This document shows, piece by piece, positions 17,639-26,700 of a DNA stretch of 64,000 nucleotides. The notes under the pieces were generated by a model. It saw nothing but the letters and a program-made list of their open reading frames with translations. It was not told the DNA's origin and did not search any database. How positions within the stretch are numbered: the first letter of the stretch is position 1; every line of letters begins with the position of its first letter. The stretch covers positions 62,001-126,000 of the forward strand of contig JADJHP010000006.1 of the NCBI GenBank assembly GCA_016707525.1, in the 5' to 3' direction. The stretch is from Ignavibacteriota bacterium. GTDB taxonomy: Bacteria > Bacteroidota > Ignavibacteria > UBA10030 > UBA6906. The position numbers were made by a program, and so were the translations under genes.

Positions 17639-18431
17639 TCAGGTGTCGGTCCTTGCCGGTCTGTACGATCTGAATGCAGAATTCTATGTGACCGATGCGG
17701 CCGTCGTATTCCTCAATTCTTCATTTGGTGTCGGCAAGGAGCTTGCGCAGACCGGCCCGAATGGCCCGGGGATCTTTCCGAACCCTGCTCTCACAGTGCG
17801 TCTGCGGGGTGAATTCGGGAGCGTCTACGCCCAGACCGCGGTCATCGACGGTCACCCGGGATCGAAGGATGATCCGTACACGCCGTCGTTCTCCTGGTCC
17901 AGGGATCAAGGTGTCCTCGTCGTAGCCGAAGGCGGTGTCGTGAGCGATGGGGAGGATGGCGGCTCACGGTCGAAGTATGCTGTGGGTGCGTGGTGGTATC
18001 CCCCGTCTGTCGACTCTCCATTGCCCAACGGGGGAGCCTACGTCCTTGCCGAGCAGCAGGTCCTCCGTGAAGATGGCGGGGAAGAAGGGCTCTGCCTCTT
18101 CACACGCGTCGGATTCGCGGAGCTACGGCTCAACCGGTACCGTGCGAATTTCTCGGGTGGCGGTGTGTATACGGGCTTGATCCCGGGGCGCGACAGCGAT
18201 AGGCTTGGCCTCGGCGTCACATTCGCGCAAAGGAACACGCTGCTTGACCCCGCAGACATGGAAGAATTGCCGGATCGTGGCGGTGAAGTCAGCATCGAAC
18301 TGGCGTACCGGATCCAGTTGCTTCCATCGATAGCCGTGCAGCCTGACTTTCAATACGTGATCGCCCCGTGCTGTTCGCGACTGGTCGGCAATGCATCGGT
18401 CTTTGGCGTGCGCTTCGAAGGCCGCTTCTGA
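17496..18431 (+). pseudogene. OprB-like porin, 3' part (barrel) after the frameshift
   Basis: This frame carries most of the beta-barrel: alternating strands such as FFAHAIANNGG, YQFWVRQSFLDDQVSVLAGL, VGAWWYPPS and a C-terminal FGVRFEGRF ending in Phe, the usual signal for outer-membrane insertion by Bam. It has no signal peptide or ribosome-binding site and must be the continuation of the frame at 17105. The shift of one base in a G4 run suggests an error or a recent mutation, since the barrel is otherwise intact. Confidence 0.72.
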
Positions 18432-18526
18432 GGTCATCCATGGAGGCGAAACGTTGGCGATGTTTCTTCAGTAGCTGAATTTTAACCATGGAACGGCCCG
18501 CATATCGCTGATTTTCGCGAGTTCAG

Positions 18527-18584
18527 GGGGTCCAGGTCTCCCATTCGAAGATATTTGGGAAGAATTCTGGACCCCTTCTTTTTT
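18527..18584 (+). terminator. intrinsic terminator between the OprB-like porin and MCP-A
   Basis: GGGGTCCAG (18527-18535) pairs with CTGGACCCC (18567-18575), with further pairing inside (TCTCCCA region with TGGGAAGA), followed directly by TTCTTTTTT at 18576-18584. This is a well-formed rho-independent terminator for the porin transcript. Confidence 0.85.
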
Positions 18585-18589
18585 CGAAG

Positions 18590-18605
18590 TGGTACACTCA
18601 TTGTA
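18590..18605 (+). promoter_or_regulatory. possible sigma54 (-24/-12) promoter of MCP-A
   Basis: TGGTACACTCATTGTA has the sigma54 spacing (GG at the -24 position, TTG at -12) but GT in place of the conserved GC. It starts 6 bp after the terminator U-tract and about 70 bp before ATG 18675. It shares the core TGGTACAC with the better match at 40535. Confidence 0.35.
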
Positions 18606-18674
18606 CTCCTCCTGTCTGAGAACGTATGTCACGTTGACACGTGTACTATTCAAAGACCACTCAGGCGGGGAGCT

Positions 18675-21431
18675 ATGAAATGGTTCTATGACCTCAACAT
18701 TGCGACGAAACTGATCAGCAGTTATGTCCTCGTCGCCCTCATTGCAGCTATTGTCGGATACTTCGGCTACTCGGGAATAAGCGTCCTCGCGGGAAATCAG
18801 GATGAGCTGTATCGCGACCGCCTGGTCCCGATCGTGGGCCTGGGAAATGCAAATGCCGCGTTGCTCACGGCGCGCGGCGACGTACGGAATGTCTTCATGT
18901 CCAAGACCCCCGAAGCGCGAACCAAATATATAGGCATCGTCAGGACAGAATCGAAGAAGGTAGACGACCTGGTTTCAAAGTATGCGCAAGGGAATCCGGG
19001 AGCAGAAGAACAGAAGGTCCTGGAATCGTTCCGTGCACACTGGACGACGTACAGTGGGGTCCGCGACCGCGCGCTGGAGATGGTGATGAATGGCGAGGAA
19101 GTCAAAGCGCTGGCGTTGATCGATGGGCCTGCACGTGAAGAGCTCACAGCGAGCCGGAAAGCGCTGACCGCGTTGGTCGAGATCAATACGCGCATTGCAG
19201 ACGAACTCGACGCGGCGACCGACGCTCAGGTGGGGTCGAGTGAACGCGCGCTGATCATCGCGATCGCGGTCGCCATGGTCCTCGCCATCGGCCTCGGCGT
19301 GTTCCTTGCGCGCATCATCGGTCTTCCGATCAAGAGCGTGGCAGAAAGCGCCGCGAAGCTCGCGACCGGGGACGTGAACGTGCAGATATCAGGCAGAGAG
19401 ACCAACGACGAGGTCGGCAAACTCAGCAAAGCCTTTGCCACGCTTGTCGCGAACACGAAGGAGCAGGCCGACGCCGCGCACCAGATATCGGCAGGCAATC
19501 TGTCCGTCGAGGTCACACCACGGTCACGCGAGGACGTGCTCGGTACAGCCCTGCAGAATGCGATCACCGCGCTGCGTGGCCTGGTGGCCGAGGCAGGGAT
19601 GCTGTCGAAGGCGGCGGTCGAGGGCAAGCTTGCCACCCGCGGCAATGCGGAGAAGTTCCAGGGAGGCTATCGTGAGATCGTGCAGGGGGTCAATGGTACG
19701 CTGGATGCGGTGATCGGACCATTGAACGTCGCTGCGGAGTACGTGGACCGGATCTCGAAGGGCGACATCCCCGCCAGGATCACCGACAGCTACAACGGCG
19801 ATTTCAATGAGATCAAGAACAACCTGAACCAGGCCATCGGTGCCGTGAATGCACTCGTGGCCGATGCCGTCCTGCTGTCAAGGACCGCGGTCGAAGGGAA
19901 GCTTGCGACGCGCGCCGATGCATCCAGGCACGGCGGCGACTTCCGGAAGATCGTTCAGGGGGTCAATGCCACGCTTGACAGTCTTGTCGGGTTCATCGAC
20001 TCCATACCTGTCCCGGCAATGGTGATCGACCGGAACCGGACCATTCAATACATCAACAAGATCGGAGCTGCTGTCGGCGACCGCACGCCCGCGTCACTCA
20101 CCGGAACGAAATGCTCCGACCATTTCCGCACCGATCACTGCACGAGTGGTGAATGTGCCTGCATGCGGGCGCTCACAACGGGCAAGACGGAGCAGGGGGA
20201 GACCACGGCACGCCCCGGGAAGAATCAGCTCGAGATCGCCTACACGGGTGTTCCCGTGCGGGATGAGAAGAACGAGATGATCGGTGTGCTCGAGATCGTT
20301 GTGGACCAAACGGCGGTGCGACGTGCGCAGGCGATCGCCGACAAGGTAGCGAGCTATCAGAAGGCACAGGTGAACGGGCTCGCCAGCGACCTGCAGAAAT
20401 TGTCCGTCGGTGATCTGCACCTTTCGCTCGCTGTGGATCCGGCCGATGCGGACACGGCCGAAGTGAAGAACAACTTCGATGCGATCACCGGGCGCCTGGG
20501 CACGGCCCGTCAGGCGGTCGCGAATCTGGTCGCCGATGCGGTGATGCTGTCGCAGGCGGCGGTGGAAGGGCGCCTTGCGACCCGTGCCGATGCATCGAAG
20601 CACCAGGGTGACTTCCGGAAGATCGTGCAGGGTGTGAACGACACGCTGGATGCGGTGATCAAGCCGGTGCAGGAGGGGTCGAACACGCTGGCGGTGATGG
20701 CGACGGGAGACATGACGGCGCGGATGAATGGTGACTACCGCGGCGACCTGGCGCTCATCAAGGAGAGCATCAACAAGGTGGGCGGCTCCCTGCAGGATGC
20801 CCTGCGGAAGGTGAGCGAGGCGGTGAGTGCGACGGCGAGTGCATCGAGCCAGATCAGCTCAAGCACCGAGGAGATGGCTGCCGGGGCACAGGAACAGACG
20901 AGCCAGGCGGGCGAAGTGGCGAGTGCAGTGGAAGAGATGACGAAGACCATTCTCGAAAACTCGAGGAATGCGAGTGCCGCAGCGGAGACGGCGAAACTGG
21001 CCCGGGTCAGTGCTGAGCAGGGCGGGAAGGTGGTCGATGATACCGTCGAAGGCATGAAGCGCATCGCCGGCGTGGTGAACAAGAGCGCGGAGACGGTGAA
21101 GGAGCTCGGGAAATCGAGCGATCAGATCGGTGAGATCATCGGCGTCATCGACGACATCGCGGACCAGACGAACCTGCTGGCTCTGAACGCGGCCATTGAA
21201 GCGGCCCGTGCCGGGGACCAGGGGCGCGGCTTTGCGGTGGTGGCGGACGAGGTCAGGAAGCTGGCCGAGCGGACGACGAAGGCGACGAAAGAGATCGCCG
21301 GGATGATCAAGAAGATCCAATCCGATACCACGGGAGCGGTGCGGTCGATGGAAGAAGGGACGCAGGAGGTGGAACGGGGGATCGAACTGGCCGACAAGGC
21401 AGGCGCGAGCCTGAAGGAGATCGTGGCGTGA
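18675..21431 (+). CDS. MCP-A: 4HB / poly-HAMP / Cys-PAS chemoreceptor, 5' part of a frameshifted gene
   Basis: ATG 18675 follows GGGGAG; an open frame upstream (from 18555) crosses the leader and is ignored. Order: TM1 at 14-36, a four-helix-bundle periplasmic sensor to about 190, TM2 at 191-213, HAMP, two 91-residue HAMP-like units starting at 19611 and 19884, a PAS domain at about 435-560 with Cys480, Cys489, Cys494 and Cys496, a third unit at 20556, then the MCP signalling helices with the tip DQTNLLALNAAIEAARAG. The frame ends at LKEIVA where all paralogues read LKEIVGVSQ; one base is missing in the G run at 21425-21426. Repaired length is about 1009 residues. It should control CheA through CheW. 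Confidence 0.88.
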   Translation: MKWFYDLNIATKLISSYVLVALIAAIVGYFGYSGISVLAGNQDELYRDRLVPIVGLGNANAALLTARGDVRNVFMSKTPEARTKYIGIVRTESKKVDDLVSKYAQGNPGAEEQKVLESFRAHWTTYSGVRDRALEMVMNGEEVKALALIDGPAREELTASRKALTALVEINTRIADELDAATDAQVGSSERALIIAIAVAMVLAIGLGVFLARIIGLPIKSVAESAAKLATGDVNVQISGRETNDEVGKLSKAFATLVANTKEQADAAHQISAGNLSVEVTPRSREDVLGTALQNAITALRGLVAEAGMLSKAAVEGKLATRGNAEKFQGGYREIVQGVNGTLDAVIGPLNVAAEYVDRISKGDIPARITDSYNGDFNEIKNNLNQAIGAVNALVADAVLLSRTAVEGKLATRADASRHGGDFRKIVQGVNATLDSLVGFIDSIPVPAMVIDRNRTIQYINKIGAAVGDRTPASLTGTKCSDHFRTDHCTSGECACMRALTTGKTEQGETTARPGKNQLEIAYTGVPVRDEKNEMIGVLEIVVDQTAVRRAQAIADKVASYQKAQVNGLASDLQKLSVGDLHLSLAVDPADADTAEVKNNFDAITGRLGTARQAVANLVADAVMLSQAAVEGRLATRADASKHQGDFRKIVQGVNDTLDAVIKPVQEGSNTLAVMATGDMTARMNGDYRGDLALIKESINKVGGSLQDALRKVSEAVSATASASSQISSSTEEMAAGAQEQTSQAGEVASAVEEMTKTILENSRNASAAAETAKLARVSAEQGGKVVDDTVEGMKRIAGVVNKSAETVKELGKSSDQIGEIIGVIDDIADQTNLLALNAAIEAARAGDQGRGFAVVADEVRKLAERTTKATKEIAGMIKKIQSDTTGAVRSMEEGTQEVERGIELADKAGASLKEIVA

Positions 21432-21703
21432 GCCAGAAGGTGACGGACATGGTCACGCAGATCGCGGCCGCAAGCGAGGAGCAGTCGAGTGCCAGCGAGC
21501 AGATCTCGAAGAACGTCGAGGGCATCAGCAAGGTGACGAGCGAGACAGCGCAGGGGACGCAGCAGATCGCGCGTGCCGCGGAGGATCTCAACCGGCTCAC
21601 GGAGAATCTGCAACGTCTGATCGGCGATTTCCGTCTCGGACGGAGTGACGTTGGACGGAATGCCGTTGCAGTGCACGAGAACGGGGTTCTGGTGGCAGGC
21701 TAG
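21428..21703 (+). pseudogene. MCP-A, C-terminal methylation helix and tail after the frameshift
   Basis: The frame restores the last part of the receptor: SQKVTDMVTQIAAASEEQSS and the downstream methylation helix, ending with VAVHENGVLVAG. Every other poly-HAMP MCP here has the same helix in frame with the tip, so this is the lost end of the gene at 18675 and not a separate protein. The tail matches the C-terminal peptide of MCP-D, -E, -F and -G. Confidence 0.8.
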
Positions 21704-21709
21704 CGAATG

Positions 21710-21738
21710 CAGATATCAGAATATCTGAATTCAGATAT
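21710..21738. repeat. overlapping inverted repeats of CAGATAT
   Basis: CAGATAT (21710-21716) pairs with ATATCTG (21721-21727) around CAGA, and 21721-21738 is itself an 18-bp perfect palindrome (ATATCTGAATTCAGATAT). It follows the MCP-A stop codon by a few bases. No U-tract follows, so it may be an operator or a 3'-end structure. Confidence 0.55.
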
Positions 21739-21836
21739 CTGAACTGGAAAGAACGGGTGGGCTTTTCCGGCATTGCAGCGGAGGGCTCACCCGGCTTGCT
21801 TTTCATCCGGACCGGTCTGGCCAAAGTACCTGTCGC

Positions 21837-21865
21837 TTGACAGAAAAATAGGGCACCTGTCGAAT
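21837..21865 (+). promoter_or_regulatory. sigma70-like promoter upstream of the porin-MCP-B unit
   Basis: TTGACA at 21837-21842 is a perfect -35 box; 17 bp on, TCGAAT at 21860-21865 matches 4 of 6 -10 positions. It lies 243 bp before the porin start, so it would give a long leader containing the sigma54-type site. Confidence 0.35.
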
Positions 21866-21976
21866 AGTACGCACCGAGAGCAGGGAGACATCCCCTCACT
21901 CCGGTTGGTGCGGATGGAAAGCGCCAAAATATGATGAAATAAGCTGTCTGAAGCGTTCCAGGAATAGTGAGCATGT

Positions 21977-21992
21977 TGGTACAGCATTTGCG
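21977..21992 (+). promoter_or_regulatory. candidate sigma54 (-24/-12) promoter of the porin-MCP-B unit
   Basis: TGGTACAGCATTTGCG keeps both invariant dinucleotides (GG and GC) at the exact sigma54 spacing. Expected transcription start is near 22003, about 105 bp before ATG 22108. The NtrC-type activator at 2976 shows that sigma54 regulation exists in this organism. Confidence 0.5.
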
Positions 21993-22107
21993 CGAGAGGC
22001 AGCACGCACTACCCCCGGTAGAGGACGGGGAGATGGGGGAGAATGTCAACAAGGTAGATGACAACGGAATGAGAGCGGCAATGTCACCACATACGGAGGT
22101 TCCGTCC

Positions 22108-23754
22108 ATGAAGTCGAAGGCTGTGGCAGTACTGGTTCTGCTCCTCGTGACGGGGAATGCGCTCGGTCAGGATTTCAAGAAAGTGATCGAGATCGTGGAT
22201 GAGATGGAAACGTCCCTCAAGGTCATGATCTCGCGCGAGCAAACGGAGCGCAAGAATGAGATCGCGAGTCTCCGGAGTGAGGTCCTCGCGCTGCGACAGA
22301 GCCTCGTGGCCGTCCCGCATGCGGACCGCAGCGACAACGCAGCGGTTGCTTCGGCCTCGGTCGAGGATCTGGCGCGCCGGATGGATATCCTTGAGAAGCG
22401 CATCAGCGGCGTGCCGCAGAATGCAGATCTCTCACAGCTCACGGGGCAGTTGAATACCCTTGTTGCCGAACTGAAGAAGGTGATCACGGAGAAACCTCCG
22501 ATCGCAGCGCAGCAGGTCAAACCGCCTCAAACGGTCCCCGCACCCTCCGGCATCACCTACCAGATCTCGGGTCAGATCAGGGACCGGGGTGAGATGGATG
22601 GCCGATCGTTCGTTCCTGAAGCCCGAACCCTGGGGTACAATCTTCTCCGGTCGCGCGTGGGGGTGATGGTGAAACCCTCCGACGATGTGCAGGCCTTCAT
22701 TCAGATCCAGGATAGCCGCACATGGGGTGGCGGGAATCCCGCGTTGGCGCGGGGGACGACCGACGGTACAGCCAAGGCGCTCGACTTCCATCAGGCCTAT
22801 CTCGGCGTGGCCAACATGTTCTCGTCCGGATTGAGTTTGAAGCTCGGACGGCAGGAGATGAGCTATGGCAATGAGCGCCTGGTAAGCCCCTCGAACTGGG
22901 GAAATACCGCGCGGTCGTTCGATGCAGCGAAGGTGTCCTATGAGAGCGAGATGTACACCGTTCACCTGTTCACGGCCAAGCTTGTTGGCAGCCAGACGGT
23001 GGTGGCGGCCGAGAACTTCCACGGCCTGTATGCAACGCTGCGCAATCTGAAGCCCGTGATGGCGGATCTTGTGTATCTCCTCGACGACAACACGACGGAA
23101 CTGACGAAGGGCCCGGAGATCGGGGCTTCGAAGCTCAGCCGCGCCACGGCCGGCCTGCGGCTGTATGCCAAGAGTGCACCATGGGATGCGGACGTTGAGT
23201 TCTTCCATCAGTACGGGCACATCTCCCTGATAGAAACGGATGCGCGGAACAAGATCAGCGCCGACCTCTACAGTATGAATGCAGGCGTGACGGTCGATGC
23301 ATCGCTGAAGATGCGCGTGGGCGTGGTCTACACGATGCTGAGCGGCGACAATGATGCGAAGGATGGGTCGTACCGATCGTTCAACACGGTATTCGGTTCC
23401 GGCCACACCTATTACGGCTTCATGGATCTGTTTCCCAAGGTCCTCGGGGAGTATGGATTGCATGACGCGATCCTGTCCTGGGCCGCGACGCCGTATGAAC
23501 CGCTGTCGCTGGCGCTCGACCTGCATCACTTCCGGTTGGACCGTGGCGCGATGTTCAAGGATCCGACCACCGGCCAGTTCACCGAGGCAAAGGCCCTTGG
23601 TCAGGAGATCGATCTGACCGTGAACTACAAGTATTCTCCCATCGTCACATTCACGCTGGGATTGTCGGCGTTCGTCCCCGGTGAGGCCATGCAATACAAA
23701 CAAGGCCCGGCAACTTCGTACTGGGGTTTTCTTGCAACGACCGTGAACTTCTAG
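22108..23754 (+). CDS. outer-membrane porin, alginate-export (AlgE-like) family
   Basis: ATG 22108 is preceded by GGAGGT with a 7-bp spacer. A signal peptide (AVAVLVLLLVTGNALG, residues 5-20) is followed by the mature start QDFKKVIEIVDEMETSL, a helical region and a coiled coil to about 130 (VEDLARRMDILEKRI), then a barrel at about 145-548. The segment LDFHQAYLGVANMFSSG and GRQEMSYGNERLVSP match the alginate-export porin family, and the last residue is Phe. It likely lets an anionic sugar or similar solute through the outer membrane; the substrate is not known. It is 15 bp from MCP-B and probably cotranscribed. Its mature N-terminus is shared with the second porin and the carbonic anhydrase. 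Confidence 0.8.
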   Translation: MKSKAVAVLVLLLVTGNALGQDFKKVIEIVDEMETSLKVMISREQTERKNEIASLRSEVLALRQSLVAVPHADRSDNAAVASASVEDLARRMDILEKRISGVPQNADLSQLTGQLNTLVAELKKVITEKPPIAAQQVKPPQTVPAPSGITYQISGQIRDRGEMDGRSFVPEARTLGYNLLRSRVGVMVKPSDDVQAFIQIQDSRTWGGGNPALARGTTDGTAKALDFHQAYLGVANMFSSGLSLKLGRQEMSYGNERLVSPSNWGNTARSFDAAKVSYESEMYTVHLFTAKLVGSQTVVAAENFHGLYATLRNLKPVMADLVYLLDDNTTELTKGPEIGASKLSRATAGLRLYAKSAPWDADVEFFHQYGHISLIETDARNKISADLYSMNAGVTVDASLKMRVGVVYTMLSGDNDAKDGSYRSFNTVFGSGHTYYGFMDLFPKVLGEYGLHDAILSWAATPYEPLSLALDLHHFRLDRGAMFKDPTTGQFTEAKALGQEIDLTVNYKYSPIVTFTLGLSAFVPGEAMQYKQGPATSYWGFLATTVNF

Positions 23755-23769
23755 TCAAAGGATCGAGTC

Positions 23770-26700
23770 ATGAGCAGCTCCGGAGCACGCACACGATTCG
23801 CAATTGGCACAGGGATATCGCTGCTGGTCTTCACGATGCTGGTGCTGGCAACACCGCTTTCCTCGCAGACGGACAGCACGGCCACTGGTATGTCGACCAG
23901 GGAAAAACTTCTCCGCCTCATGGGCGACAGTACTGCCCCGGCCACGAAAGCACCTGTGCCTGCGGTCAAGCCGGCACTCCCCCAGCAACCCGTGGAGCGC
24001 GGCGATCAGAGCGTCGATCGGTCCGTGTCTCCCGTGACAGAGCGCGGGGCGGTCGCCTCCTTGTCCGCACAGCCGTCCCCGGCATCATCAGAGCCCGCTC
24101 CGGCACCCCGGGGCGGCGATGATCGCGAGAAGGCCGCTGGTGTGCCGTCGGTGAAGGCTGCCCCTCCGTCGGGGCCTGTCTCCGGCGGCTCGTCCGCACT
24201 GTGGTGGCAGATCCCTGCGGTCGTCGCCGTTGCAGCGATCGTATGGTATCTGATGACCCGGCGGAGGCATGCCATGGTACACGTGTTCGGGGCACTGACC
24301 ACCCGCCTCGGGTTCAACTCGCTCCGGGGGCGGCTCGTCCTCATGACCGTGGGCTTGATCACGCTGACGGTCGCGGTGACGGGTTATGTCGCCTTCGACC
24401 GCGGCTCATCCAGTATCGTGGATGGATTGCAGGTGAATTTTCAGAATGTCGCTCTGTCGACCATGGACAAGATCGACAGAGGCTTGATGGAACGTTACGG
24501 GGATGTCCAGGCATTTGTCGCCAACCCGCTTGCTATAAACACGATGAGCGGCAAGGAGCCGCCGGACCGTCTCCGGGCCTTTGCGAATGAGATGTCGCGA
24601 CTCTATGGGGTCTACGACGCAATGATCGTCGTCGACCGCTCCGGCAAAGTCGTTGCGACCGCCAATACTTCGCACGACGGCAAGCGCTATGACACAGAGG
24701 CGCTCGAACGGACATCGTTCAGCTCGGCCGATTGGTTCAAGGCCTGCATCAGCGGTCAGGTTGCGCCGGGTTCCTCGTTTGCCGGTGAACCGGTGCGTGA
24801 CAAGGCCATCGGAGGTGTGTTCGGGTCGAACGTGATCACGGTCCCGTTCGCGGCTCCCATACGCGATAAGAACGGTGCCATCCTGGGCGTGTGGTGTAAC
24901 TACGCCAGCTACATCGCTGTGGTACAGTCGATCACTGATGAAACCATCGCATTCCAGAGAGCCAATGGCTTTCCATCATTCCGCGTCACCATCATTGATC
25001 GGCGCGGTCTCATCATTGATGATGATGCCGAGAAGGACATACTGACGAAGAATCTGGCCACGTCGGGAAGTTCACAGTGTGTTACCCGGGTGATGGCAGG
25101 AGAGAATGGATCCACGGTCGAGAAGAGTGTACGATTCGGCTTCACACAAGTGAATGGATTTGCGTTCTCGAAGGGCGTGGGAGCATATGCCGGCCACCGC
25201 TGGGGACTTCTTGTCCGCGCGAAGACGGAAGACGCGCTCGCCCCCGTCCAAACCCTACGCACCACCCTGATCGTCGTCGGTCTCGCGATCGTGCTCATCG
25301 GGGTGGGACTCGTGTATCTGTATACACGCCGGATCATTGCACCGATCCGGGCCATCGCTACGGCGGCCGACCGGCTGGCCCTTGGAGATGTTCATGTGAG
25401 CGTGGCGGTGACCTCAAAGGACGAGGTCGGACAGCTGGCCTCATCATTCGTGGCGCTGACCGAGAATATGAGACAGCAGGCAGGGATCGTGGAAGCCATC
25501 GCTGCAGGCACAATCGATGTGACGGTCTCTCCACGTTCGAATGACGATGTGGTCATGCTCGCCCTCCGCAACGCAGTCGGTTCTCTTCAGGGATTGCTTG
25601 CCGAGACGCGCATGCTCTCCCGGGCAGCAGTGGACGGGAAGCTGGCGACACGGGGAAATGCGGAGAAATTCCAGGGCGGCTACCGTGAGATCGTCCAGGG
25701 TGTGAACGAAACACTGGATGCGGTGATCGGACCGTTGAATGTGGCGGCAGAGTACGTGGACCGCATCTCGAAGGGCGACATCCCGACGCAGATCACGGAC
25801 AAGTACAGCGGTGACTTCAACGAGATCAAGAACAATCTGAACCAGGCGATCGTCGCGGTGAATGCCATGGTTACGGATGCCAGCATGCTGTCACAAGCGG
25901 CGGTGGAGGGACGACTCGCCACGCGGGCGGACGCCCGGAAGCACGGGGGTGAATTCCGCAGGATCGTTGAAGGCGTGAACGCGACGCTCGACAGTCTCGT
26001 CGGCTTCATCGACTCCATGCCGGTTCCCGTTATGGTCATCGATCGTGACCGGACGGTCCTGTATATGAACAAGATCGGTGCTGCTGCTGGCGGCCGCCGG
26101 CCCGAAGAACTCTACGGGAAGAAGTGCTTCGACCATTTCCGCACCGACCACTGCAGCACGGGCGAATGCGCATGCATGCGTGCCGTTGCGACCGGCAAGA
26201 CAGAGCAGGGCGAGACGACCGCGCGCCCGGGCGCGAACGAATTGGAGATAAGCTATACCGGTGTGCCGATCAAGGATGGGAAGCATGAGGTTGTTGGCGT
26301 TCTGGAGATCGTCGTGGACCAGACCGCTGTCAGGAAAGCTCAAAAGGTTGCGGACAAGGTGGCTGCGTACCAGCGCGTGCAGGTGGAGATACTCTCCGAA
26401 GACCTTCACAAACTGTCCGCAGGCGACCTGGGCCTGCAGCTGTTTGTTGCCCCGGGGGATGCTGACACCGCGGAAGTCAGGGCGAATTTCGAAACGATCA
26501 ACGAGCGCCTCGGTCTTGCCCGTGAGGCGGTGACGCACCTCGTGCAGGACGCCACGATGCTGGCTGAAGCGGCGGTGGCAGGGAACCTCGCGACCCGTGC
26601 CGATGCACTGAGGCATGACGGCGAGTTCCGCAGGATCGTGCAGGGGGTCAATGATACGCTGGACGCGGTGATCAAACCGGTACAGGAGGGGTCGCGCACC

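Larger units (their letters stand above)
21704..22107. other. 404-bp intergenic regulatory region before the alginate-type porin
   Basis: No credible gene. It holds symmetric repeats (21710-21738), a sigma70-like promoter (21837-21865), a possible leader hairpin (CGCACC 21870-21875 with GGTGCG 21907-21912) and a sigma54-type site (21977-21992). The open frame running from 21967 into the porin has no ribosome-binding site; the porin itself starts at 22108. Confidence 0.6.

Noticed and set aside
18634..18639. TTGACA upstream of MCP-A as a sigma70 promoter
   Set aside because: No acceptable -10 box at 16-18 bp; the sigma54-like site at 18590 fits better, though itself imperfect.
21870..21912. 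possible riboswitch in the leader of the alginate-type porin
   Set aside because: A 6-bp outer stem can be drawn, but it does not match the conserved core of a cyclic-di-GMP or other riboswitch that I know.
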